From the NCBI GenBank assembly GCA_019415645.1, contig DXYV01000024.1, forward strand, positions 1 to 39,648: a stretch of 39,648 nt of DNA. The letters are read 5' to 3'. Shown one piece after another: positions 7,182-14,245 of this stretch (the stretch's first letter is position 1; every line of letters begins with the position of its first letter). Source of the stretch: Clostridiales bacterium (GTDB lineage Bacteria; Bacillota; Clostridia; Oscillospirales; Oscillospiraceae). Position numbers and translations under genes: made by a program. A model generated the notes under the pieces. It did not search any database, was not told the origin of the DNA, and was given only the letters and a program-made list of their open reading frames with translations.

Positions 7182-8771
7182 ATGGCGGATACATTGGCCG
7201 CCTATTATCGGGCATCTCTTGAGGATTACAACCGGGCACACGGCCTATCGGATCAGAGTCAGACAATCAGCAACCAGCGTAAAGTAGTCACAGAATTTCT
7301 CCACAGCAGCAAGGAACTTTCCCGCTTCCGTGTTTTGGAATTCATTGACGACGGACTGACCGGCACAAACACGGACCGGCCTCAGTTTCAAGCGATGATC
7401 AAGGCGGCCCAGCAGGGCCAAATCAGCTGCATCGTTGTAAAGGACCTTTCCCGTTTTGGGCGGAACTACCTGGACGTAGGCGACTACTTGGAACACATCT
7501 TCCCCTTCCTCGGCGTGCGTGTCATTGCCATCAATGATGGCTACGACAGCAAACAATATGAGGGTAAAACCAGCGGTATGGACATTGCCTTCCGTAATTT
7601 TATCTATGAGAATTACAGCAGGGATTTGTCTATCAAAGTCCGCTCTGCTATGCAGGCACGCATGAAGGAAGGGCGTTTCGTCAATCATGTCCCCTATGGG
7701 TACAAGAAGGACCCTGCAGACAAACACCGGATGATACCTGATGAAAATACAGCCCCCATCGTCCGTGAAATCTTTCTCTCGGTCATCAGTGGGAAAAGCA
7801 CGACACAGATTGCGAAGGAACTCAACTCCAAAGGGGTCCCGACGCCGCTGGAATACAAGAGGCACCGGCTGAAACCCGCCTGCCAAGGCCGTGAGCTCAT
7901 GTGGTCCCACATTACGGTGCTCAATATCCTGCGAAACCTCAAATACACCGGGGTCATGACCAACCACACAAAGGAAAGCCGGTATATGCGGGACAAGAAC
8001 CAGCGCCGTGTTCCGCGGGAAGAGTGGATCATCACGGAAGGTGCACACGAGCCGATCGTATCGAAGGAAGAATTCGAAACTGCTCAGAACAAGATCAGGT
8101 CTGTAAAGAAACATGAGCGCAAACTGCCGGATGCCACGGAAAGCGTATTCTACTGTGGACACTGCGGCAGAAAACTGCGAAAGTCTTTTGGCCTGGATAC
8201 TTACTTCGCTTGCGATACGCACCTCTATCAAGAGGGTGCAGCCTGCGCGGGTATCCGGTGGAGTAAAACAGACCTGGAAGCCGTTCTTCTCCCCGTCTAT
8301 CGGGTTCAACTGGCCCTAATGGGGGAACGTGCCAAGCAGATCCACAGTGCGATGGGAAACGGCCCTGCGGAAAACTGGGAAGATCGTCTGACCAGAGTAG
8401 GTCAGGAGATTGACCGATGTAACGCACAGAAAATTCAATACTACGAGGCCTATCGGAGCGGTGAAATAAGCCGTGATGACTTTATTCAGCGAAAGGCTTC
8501 GCTGGTAAGCCGAATATCTGATTTGCAGAGTAAACGCGAGAAGATCGAAACGGAGCGCGCTCAAAGCCAAAGGGAAGCGGACGCCTGCCGCTCAGCCTAC
8601 CGTGAACTGGAAGAGTATCTATCCGCATCAGATTTGAGCGGGGACCGTCTGAAGGCAAAGATGTATGAAGCAATCAGCCGTGTCGTGGTATTCAGCAATC
8701 ATCATATCGAGATCCGATGGAAATTCGAGGATCTGTTTTCCGACTTGAATATAGAAAGGAAAGCCGTATGA
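7182..8771 (+). CDS. Large serine recombinase 3
   Basis: A 529-residue large serine recombinase whose ATG is one base after the stop of recombinase 2, with CGGAGG upstream. Nucleophile Ser12 lies in YYRAS. DDGLTGTNTDRP and VKDLSRFGRNYLD are intact. The zinc ribbon starts at Cys325/Cys328 (YCGHCG) and ends near residue 357, followed by a coiled coil rich in E, R and Q (about 390-480). The last four bases overlap the start of the next gene (ATGA), so translation of that small protein is probably coupled. The gene appears full length and catalytically competent. Confidence 0.93.
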   Translation: MADTLAAYYRASLEDYNRAHGLSDQSQTISNQRKVVTEFLHSSKELSRFRVLEFIDDGLTGTNTDRPQFQAMIKAAQQGQISCIVVKDLSRFGRNYLDVGDYLEHIFPFLGVRVIAINDGYDSKQYEGKTSGMDIAFRNFIYENYSRDLSIKVRSAMQARMKEGRFVNHVPYGYKKDPADKHRMIPDENTAPIVREIFLSVISGKSTTQIAKELNSKGVPTPLEYKRHRLKPACQGRELMWSHITVLNILRNLKYTGVMTNHTKESRYMRDKNQRRVPREEWIITEGAHEPIVSKEEFETAQNKIRSVKKHERKLPDATESVFYCGHCGRKLRKSFGLDTYFACDTHLYQEGAACAGIRWSKTDLEAVLLPVYRVQLALMGERAKQIHSAMGNGPAENWEDRLTRVGQEIDRCNAQKIQYYEAYRSGEISRDDFIQRKASLVSRISDLQSKREKIETERAQSQREADACRSAYRELEEYLSASDLSGDRLKAKMYEAISRVVVFSNHHIEIRWKFEDLFSDLNIERKAV

Positions 8772-9133
8772 AGGCAGCATTGTATTTGAGGGTCGCCAAC
8801 GACGACCAGAGTGAAGCCCTTTCCCAGCAGGAATTCTATTTAAGAGCTTGGGCCAAGAAGCAAGGTTATGAAGTAACATCTGCATTTCAAGATGTGACCC
8901 CCGGGACATCACTGGATCGGCCGGGACTCCAAGCACTCCTCAGCGAATTGAGTTCCAAACAATTTGACGTCATTTTGGTAAAGGGAGCAGAGCGTCTGAT
9001 CAGAAATTTTCGGCTTGTTCCGCAACTGGCCGAGATTTTCCGACGTGCAGGTGTCCGAGTCATTTCTCCTTTAGATACCAATGATATATTTGGCACGACT
9101 CCGTCGGTCCTGACTGCTCTCAATGCAGAATAG
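8768..9133 (+). CDS. Stand-alone resolvase domain with the catalytic Ser replaced by Ala
   Basis: 121 residues covering only the serine-resolvase catalytic fold: ALYLRVANDDQ at the N-terminus, TSLDRPGLQALLSEL in the middle and ERLIRNFRLVPQLAEIF after it. The position of the nucleophilic serine, Y-x-R-x-S in the three upstream genes, is Ala10 here (YLRVA). The usual DLSR before the active-site arginines is GAER. No recombinase domain, zinc ribbon or DNA-binding domain follows, and the stop at 9131-9133 is followed by noncoding DNA. It overlaps recombinase 3 by four bases. I infer a non-cleaving partner or regulator of the active recombinases. A decaying gene is the alternative, although the frame is clean. 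Confidence 0.88.
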   Translation: MKAALYLRVANDDQSEALSQQEFYLRAWAKKQGYEVTSAFQDVTPGTSLDRPGLQALLSELSSKQFDVILVKGAERLIRNFRLVPQLAEIFRRAGVRVISPLDTNDIFGTTPSVLTALNAE

Positions 9134-9187
9134 AACGTGCAGTTCTGCAAAGGGAGCATTCCAGAGTAAGCAAACGCAAAGTAAAAT

Positions 9188-9221
9188 CAAGAGGTAGTCT
9201 GGAACACCAGACTACCTCTTG
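9188..9221. terminator. Perfect 15-bp hairpin after the recombinase operon
   Basis: CAAGAGGTAGTCTGG (9188-9202) pairs exactly with 9207-9221 around an AACA loop, 54 bases after the stop of the last recombinase-type gene. The downstream stretch is pyrimidine-rich but not a pure T-run. Most likely the operon terminator. Confidence 0.7.
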
Positions 9222-9531
9222 CCTTTCTTCGTCATTATCACGAAAATTATACCTGTATTCCTCTTTAAGAGAAATTATCGGCATATATCACAGTGCACAT
9301 CCGCCTTTTTTGTGCAAAACACATACGTTTTATGTGTTGTTTAACACATGGGAGTACCCCTTTTCCCCTGTTTAAGTGTACTGTACCGATTTGGGGCGAG
9401 TTGTACTTTTTTGCTTCTCAAAATTTTTCCGTATTTTTCCGATGAAAAAGCAAGTAAAATGTCGTAAAATATAGAAACCTTATAACGAAAAAATGCACAA
9501 CAGATTTTTTATGTTTTACTTGACACATTAG
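9222..9531. other. AT-rich right end of the mobile module, up to the spoVT junction
   Basis: About 310 bases without a gene, visibly AT-rich against GC-rich flanks. It contains repeated AACACAT (9318-9324, 9343-9349), its inverse ATGTGTT (9332-9338), a related GACACATT (9522-9529), TGTAC repeats near 9378-9410 and several A/T tracts. The last codon before spoVT homology is an in-frame TAG at 9529-9531. The composition and the abrupt border suit an attachment-site arm of a serine-integrase element. This is inference from position. Confidence 0.55.
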
Positions 9532-10041
9532 GACGATCTTGGACGGGTGGTCATTCCCAAAGAGATCCGCCGGACCCTGCGCATCCGTGAGGGCGACCCC
9601 CTTGAAATTTTTACGGACAAGGAGGGCGGCGTGATCTTCAAAAAATATTCTCAGATGGGCGGCGTCTCCGAATTTGCCGCGCAGCTTTGCGATACCATGA
9701 GCAAATCCACCGGCCAGGTGGCCGTGATCACAGACCGGGACAGCTGCGTGGCTGTGGGCGGCGCACCCCGTCGGGACCTGGCGGACAAGCGGGTCTCCGC
9801 CGAAGTGGAGCTCCTGATGGAACAGCGCAAGACCTATCAGGCTACGGGCGAGGACGCGCTCCTCCTCAGCGAGGACAGCGACAAATATCAGGTCTATACC
9901 GCCGTGCCTATTCTCTCCGAGGGTGACGTGCTGGGCTGTGTCATTTTGGCCGCTCCCATCGGTTCAGGGCGCTCCAGCGAAGTGGAGCTGATCCTGGCCC
10001 AGACCGTGGCCGCATTCCTGGGCAGGCATATGGAGAGCTGA
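9532..10041 (+). pseudogene. spoVT: spoVT, 5'-truncated at the junction with the recombinase module
   Basis: Stage V sporulation protein T is an AbrB-type transcription factor of the forespore, with an N-terminal swapped-hairpin DNA-binding domain and a C-terminal GAF-like domain. Homology begins abruptly at DDLGR (9532) and continues VVIPKEIRRTLRIREGDPLEIF, then a full GAF-like region to the normal end. Family members start MKATGIVRRIDDLGR, so about ten residues, including the start codon and first AbrB strand, are missing. An in-frame TAG immediately precedes the homology. Translation could begin only at GTG 9547, with no ribosome site. No 5' fragment was found in intergenic DNA of the window. 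Either an inactivated gene or one rejoined when the neighbouring element excises. Confidence 0.88.
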
Positions 10042-10074
10042 CTTCCCGGATCAATCAACCCCGCTTTCTTTCCG

Positions 10075-10102
10075 GCCCGGCGGCAGCACCGCCGGGCTTT
10101 TT
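10075..10102 (+). terminator. Rho-independent terminator of spoVT
   Basis: GCCCGGCGG (10075-10083) pairs with 10089-10097 around a CAGCA loop and is followed by TTTTT. It sits between convergent spoVT and the SDR gene. Confidence 0.85.
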
Positions 10103-10112
10103 GGCGCGCCGT

Positions 10113-10880
10113 TCAAACCCGGCGCGCCGCCTCCCACACGGCCATGATCACACAGGAGGGCAGCAATTTAGCCCCGATTCGCTGCACCAGGGTGAAGGGG
10201 CTGGCTGTCACCACCGCCAAGCCGACCCGGTTCCCTGCCAGCGCTGCGGCGACCACCCGCTGGGGATTGGCCCGCAGCGGGATGTGATTCACCGCCCGGC
10301 TGTTCCGGGTATCCCGGGCCACCTGAATAAATTCCGTATTCACCCATCCCGGACACAGCGCGGTCACCCGAATCCCCTTTGGCGCCAGCTCCCAGCGCAG
10401 GGAACGGGTATAGCGCAGGAGGAATGCCTTGCTGGCCGCATAGACGCCAAATCCCGGAAGCGGCTGGAAGGCCGCGGAGGAGGCCACCTGAATCACGCGG
10501 CTCCCCCGGTACAGATAGGGCAGGCAGGCCGTGGTCACCGCCACCGCCGCCCGGCAGTTCAGATCAATCATGCCGTCGTTTTCCTCCTGCGTCAGGTCGT
10601 AGCAGGTGCCAAACTTGCCAAACCCGGCACAGTTGATGAGAAGCGAAACCTGGGGCTTCTCCTGTGCGAGCCGTTCGCTCAGGCAATCCAGGTCCTCCCG
10701 CCGCAGCAGGTCCAGGCTGAAAATCTCCGCTGGCTTGGACAGCGACGCGGCCAGCTGTTCCATCCGTTCGCGCCGCCGGGCTACCAGCCAGTAGCCCTCT
10801 ACCTCCGGGTCCCGCTCCAGCCGCTGCACAAAGGCCTGTCCCAATCCCGACGATGCACCGGTCACCAGGGCGATCTTCAT
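10113..10880 (-). CDS. Short-chain dehydrogenase/reductase
   Basis: A 255-residue classical SDR expected to use NAD(P)H on an unknown carbonyl or hydroxyl substrate. It has the cofactor-binding motif TGASSGLG close to the N-terminus, NCAG in the middle, the catalytic serine in VASSAA, and the intact catalytic YAASK. The start ATG 10880 follows a purine-rich GGAAGGAAAG ribosome site. A longer open frame to 10979 has no ribosome site and an arginine-rich unlikely leader. The gene converges on spoVT. Specificity cannot be assigned. Confidence 0.9.
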   Translation of the reverse strand: MKIALVTGASSGLGQAFVQRLERDPEVEGYWLVARRRERMEQLAASLSKPAEIFSLDLLRREDLDCLSERLAQEKPQVSLLINCAGFGKFGTCYDLTQEENDGMIDLNCRAAVAVTTACLPYLYRGSRVIQVASSAAFQPLPGFGVYAASKAFLLRYTRSLRWELAPKGIRVTALCPGWVNTEFIQVARDTRNSRAVNHIPLRANPQRVVAAALAGNRVGLAVVTASPFTLVQRIGAKLLPSCVIMAVWEAARRV

Positions 10881-11134
10881 ACGCTTTCCTTCCTTTCCCC
10901 GGCTGCTCCGCCCCTTCCGCTCGCACAGGCGGCTTCGGTTTCTCCGCCTGTCATTCTTTCCAGTCCTGCCCTGCTCCAAACCGGCAGGCCAAGCTGGTAC
11001 ACGCTGTTTCTATTATAACAGCCCCACGGATTCCTGGGAAGTAGTTCTCTCCGCTTCTCGACCGCATTCACCCCTTATCGCCCGGAACTTGCGGAACCAT
11101 ATTGCCACCGCCGTGCCGATGCATTCCACAGCCC

Positions 11135-11153
11135 GCGCCGGAGCGTCCGGCGC
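11135..11153. terminator. GC-rich hairpin downstream of the truncated alcohol dehydrogenase
   Basis: GCGCCGGA pairs with TCCGGCGC around a GCG loop, nine bases past the minus-strand stop. There is no T-run, so termination is only probable. Confidence 0.4.
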
Positions 11154-11161
11154 AAGCCCTT

Positions 11162-11845
11162 TTAGTCGTTGTAGATGACCGGCTTGATCAGGCTCCGGTC
11201 ATGGTGCAAAAACAGCTCCATGGCTGTGGGAATCTGATCCATGCCATGGTAGCGGTGGGTGATGAGCTTCTCCGGCGCCACCCGCCCGCAGGCGATGAGC
11301 TGGGCCATCTGGGACAGGAGCAGCCGCCCGCCGCCGCAGCCCACCCCTTTGATGGTCTTGTCCCCGTAGCCGAAGCCCCATACGGCCGGCTGGATGGGAA
11401 TGGACGCATTGCCGAAGTATGCGCTCAGGTTGACCAGAGTGCCGCCGTTTTTCAGCATTTGCAGGCCCAGGCTCAACTCATGCTCCGTACCGCCGCACAG
11501 CACCACATTGTCCACCGGACCGCCGTTGTCCCGGATGATCTGCTCTACATAGTCCTTATTGTGGTAGTCCACCAGATGGGTGGCGCCGTATGCCCTGGCC
11601 ACCTTGAAGCAAACCTGCCGGGAGCCGATGGCAAAGATGTTGCCCGCGCCCTGGAGGACTGCCGCCCGGACCGCCATCAGGCCTACCGGTCCCACACCCA
11701 GCACAGCCACCGACTGGCCGAACTTCATATCCAGGGCCTGGACCCCCTCAAAGGCGGTACACATCATATCCGGAACCATCACCGCCTGCTCCAGCGAGAC
11801 CCCTGCCGGAATGTGGGCCAGGTTCATATCCGCGTCCCGGATGAT
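11162..11845 (-). pseudogene. Zinc-type alcohol dehydrogenase, N-terminally truncated
   Basis: The C-terminal two thirds of a medium-chain secondary alcohol dehydrogenase of the isopropanol dehydrogenase type. Homology runs from IIRDADMNLAHIPAG through the NAD(P)-binding motif VLGVGPVGLMAVRAA to the end (LIKPVIYND). The usual N-terminal catalytic domain of about 140 residues, with the zinc ligands, is absent. An in-frame TAA at 11846-11848 directly precedes the homology. ATG 11827 could start a 221-residue product, but it would have cofactor binding without a catalytic centre. I read it as a remnant left by a deletion. Confidence 0.85.
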
Positions 11846-11848
11846 TTA

Positions 11849-11995
11849 ATGATTCAATTCTGTTTGCCATTCGGGATGGCCCGTTTCCGCTTTCTGCGCG
11901 CTGGCCCGCTGCCCGGGCGACAGCAGAAGGCCAAAATGGCGGGCCAGGGTCTCTTTTCCATAGCCTGAAGCGTACAGCTGCTCGGAAAATTTATA
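11849..11995 (-). pseudogene. Possible C-terminal remnant of another gene, fused to the dehydrogenase remnant
   Basis: In the same minus-strand frame as the truncated dehydrogenase, an open stretch reads FSEQLYASGYGKETLARHF and ends ...EWQTELNH at the TAA 11846-11848. The amino-acid mix looks protein-like, but there is no start or ribosome site because it begins inside the flavodoxin terminator region. It may be the tail of a different gene joined to the dehydrogenase tail by deletion. I do not recognise the family. Confidence 0.3.
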
Positions 11996-12000
11996 CCTGA

Positions 12001-12041
12001 CAAGACAGGGAAGCCGGAGCTCTCCGACTTCCCTGCCTTGC
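12001..12041 (-). terminator. Terminator of the flavodoxin gene
   Basis: On the minus strand a long hairpin (GGGAAGTCGGA paired with TCCGGCTTCCC, one wobble, GAGC loop, extended by CAAGGCA/TGTCTTG) directly follows the stop codon. An A/T-rich ATAAATTTT tail lies downstream. Confidence 0.75.
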
Positions 12042-12042
12042 G

Positions 12043-12744
12043 TTATTCTTCCGCCGCGAAATTCAGGCCGTTGACCCAGTCCACGACCTCCGCTTCATCG
12101 GCGCTGCTCCGGAACCGCTGGCCCTCCAGCCAGTTGCCCGTCCCGGCGGCCTCGGCCAGCAGCGTACCGCTGTCGCCCAAGCTCGAGGAGGAGGACGTGC
12201 AGAAGGGAATCACCGTCTTGCCGGTAAAGTCGTTGGCCGCCACAAAGCTGCTCACCGGCCAGGCCGCGACGCCCCACCAGATAGGGTAGCCGATGAACAC
12301 CGTGTCATAGCTCTCCCACTGATCCACGGTGGTAGTTGTGAGTTCCACAGCTTGGAGCGCGGGGTCGTTGTGCTCCGCGTTCACCCGGCTGGACTCATCC
12401 GTCCAGTTCAGGTCATCGTCCGTATAGGGCTCCGCCGGAGTGATGGCAAAGAGGTCCGCGCCCAGAGCGTCCGCAATGTATCCGGCCACCGCCTCGGTGT
12501 TGCCGGTGGCGCTGAAGTAGACTACCAGCGTGCCGCCGCCCGCCGCGGAGTCCGCGCTGCTTTCCGGCGCCGGGCTCCCGGTTTCCTGGGGCGTTTCCGG
12601 CGAGACCGCCGGCGTCTGCGCCGCCGGACTTCGGCTTGGTTCCTCCGCGGGCTGCTGGGCTGTCTGCTGGCTGCAGGCGGCCAGGGTAAACAGCATCGCG
12701 GCCGCCGCAAGGCAGCTGCCTATCCGTTTTTTCATCCGTATCAT
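12043..12744 (-). CDS. Flavodoxin-domain lipoprotein
   Basis: 233 residues. A lipoprotein signal (MKKRIGSC...) ends in the lipobox LAAC, followed by a linker rich in Pro, Ser and Glu (about residues 30-70). The flavodoxin domain begins with the FMN phosphate-binding loop VYFSATGNTEAVAG and continues with FIGYPIWWG and PFCTSSSSSLGDSG. It should be an FMN electron carrier fixed on the outside of the cell membrane. ATG 12744 is preceded by AAAGGAA at suitable spacing; ATG 12735 is a close alternative. It is divergent from a LysR regulator gene, a common arrangement for flavodoxin loci in Clostridia, so that regulator may control it. Confidence 0.9.
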   Translation of the reverse strand: MIRMKKRIGSCLAAAAMLFTLAACSQQTAQQPAEEPSRSPAAQTPAVSPETPQETGSPAPESSADSAAGGGTLVVYFSATGNTEAVAGYIADALGADLFAITPAEPYTDDDLNWTDESSRVNAEHNDPALQAVELTTTTVDQWESYDTVFIGYPIWWGVAAWPVSSFVAANDFTGKTVIPFCTSSSSSLGDSGTLLAEAAGTGNWLEGQRFRSSADEAEVVDWVNGLNFAAEE

Positions 12745-12843
12745 ACAAAACCGTTCCTTTCTTGTTCTGGAATACAGCGCGGCCCCGCCGCGTTTCACTG
12801 ACAACTCAGCCTGTTTGTATCATCATCGCCTGATCATGCTCTC

Positions 12844-12872
12844 ATTATAGGAGCCCCCGTCGGCGGGTGGAA
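12844..12872 (-). promoter_or_regulatory. Candidate promoter of the flavodoxin gene
   Basis: A perfect TATAAT on the minus strand (12844-12849) lies 17 bases from a poor -35 (TTCCAC, 12867-12872). Weak -35 boxes are usual at activator-dependent promoters, in keeping with LysR control. Confidence 0.5.
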
Positions 12873-13042
12873 GTTCCGTTTCGTTTTTCAGCATATACGA
12901 AAGGGTTCACACGGCCTCCCTGCGTCTCGCCTCCGGCCGCCGAAGGAGGGAAGTTCTCTTCCAAACCTTAACTTTTTGCAATTTTTCCGTCCTGTCCGCA
13001 GCTGTTTTCGCTTCTTTTCACAAGATTTTCGAACCAGAACTC

Positions 13043-13071
13043 TTGCGTCGGCTCCCGAAAGCGATTATAAT
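13043..13071 (+). promoter_or_regulatory. Promoter of the LysR regulator gene
   Basis: TTGCGT (13043-13048) and TATAAT (13066-13071) are 17 bases apart, about 50 bases ahead of the start codon. The intergenic stretch between 12873 and 13042 holds nothing else I can name. Confidence 0.7.
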
Positions 13072-13122
13072 AAATTCCGTCCATCGGGAAAAATAGGGCA
13101 TAGGCAGAGAGGAGCGGCGGAC

Positions 13123-14034
13123 ATGCTGTACAATCCACAGTTAGAGACCTTTCTCCGGGTGGCAGATGCGGGGAGCTTCAACAAGGCGGCGGAGGAGCTC
13201 TACATCACGCCGCCGGCGGTCATCAAGCAGATCACCTCGCTGGAGTCCAGCCTGGACCTTCAACTCTTCCTCCGCAGCCCCCGTGGCCTGAAGCTGACCG
13301 AGGCGGGCAAGTCCATCTACCGGGACGCCCAATATGTGATTCAGTACTGCAAGGACTCTCTGGTACGGGCGAAAAATATGGCCGAGGAGGGCGACCGGGT
13401 CATCCGAATCGGCACCTCCCCCATGACACCGGGGCGCTTTCTGCTGGATTTGTGGCCCAGGCTCCATGAACACTGCCCGGACATCAAGTTCCAGCTGATT
13501 CCCTATGAGAACACCCCGGAGAACGCCCGGGAGATTCTGCGCAACCTGGGGCAGAACATCGACCTTGTGGCCGGACCGTTTGATCTGGATGCGCTGGAGC
13601 GGTGGCAGTGTTCAGCCCTGGAACTGTCCCGGGAGCCCATCCGCTGTTCCGTCTCCATTTACCATCCTCTGGCCACCAAGGAGCAACTGTCCATCGAGGA
13701 CCTGTACGGGGAAAATTTTCTGCTCATCCGCCGCGGCTGGAATCATTATCTGGATCTGATGCGGGACGAGCTGTGGCAGAATCACCCGCAGATTCACATT
13801 GTGGACTTCGATTTTCTCAGCATCCATGTCTTTAACCAGTGCGAAAACTCCCGGGACATTCTGATGACCATCGACAACTGGCGCTCGGTACATCCTCTAC
13901 TGAAAACCATCCCGGTGGACTGGAGCTATACGATCCCCTTTGGCCTGCTCCACTCCCCCAATCCCTCCGCCACCGTCCGGCGGTTTTTGAGTGCCGTCCG
14001 GACCGTCTTTGACCGGAAGGAGGCCCAGGGCTGA
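13123..14034 (+). CDS. LysR-family transcriptional regulator
   Basis: 303 residues, normal for the family. The N-terminal winged helix-turn-helix reads LETFLRVADAGSFNKAAEEL then ITPPAVIKQI, and the periplasmic-binding-protein-like effector domain follows from about residue 90. ATG 13123 has an AGAGAGGAG ribosome site. An upstream open extension to 12976 lies across the promoter and is rejected. The gene sits between the divergent flavodoxin gene and the downstream dehydrogenase/hydrolase pair, which are its likely targets. The effector is unknown. Confidence 0.92.
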   Translation: MLYNPQLETFLRVADAGSFNKAAEELYITPPAVIKQITSLESSLDLQLFLRSPRGLKLTEAGKSIYRDAQYVIQYCKDSLVRAKNMAEEGDRVIRIGTSPMTPGRFLLDLWPRLHEHCPDIKFQLIPYENTPENAREILRNLGQNIDLVAGPFDLDALERWQCSALELSREPIRCSVSIYHPLATKEQLSIEDLYGENFLLIRRGWNHYLDLMRDELWQNHPQIHIVDFDFLSIHVFNQCENSRDILMTIDNWRSVHPLLKTIPVDWSYTIPFGLLHSPNPSATVRRFLSAVRTVFDRKEAQG

Positions 14035-14093
14035 GGACTAAGCCCCTGCATTTGGGGCGGTCCTTACAAAAAGGTTTATACTGCATAACTTTT

Positions 14094-14122
14094 CGAGACT
14101 TCTGCGGAAGTCTCGCTTTTTT
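14094..14122 (+). terminator. Terminator after the LysR gene
   Basis: CGAGACTTC (14094-14102) pairs with 14107-14115 across TGCG and is followed by C and six T. Confidence 0.88.
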
Positions 14123-14245
14123 ATAATGGGAGCTGTTCAGAGAAGAAAAGCCGCTTCCCGCCGGAGGGCCTGCATGCCCGCCCCACATTCCCGCAGCGGC
14201 GCCCGGCCCGGTGCGTCGGTCCCAGAAGGAGAGAATCCATATCCT

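Noticed and set aside
7245..8309. Open reading frame of about 354 codons on the minus strand
   Set aside because: Antisense to recombinase 3, with no ribosome site and no recognisable family.
9297..9360. Short ACACAT/ATGTGT repeats read as a possible CRISPR array
   Set aside because: Units are only seven bases, spacing is irregular and orientation mixed, and no cas gene is present.
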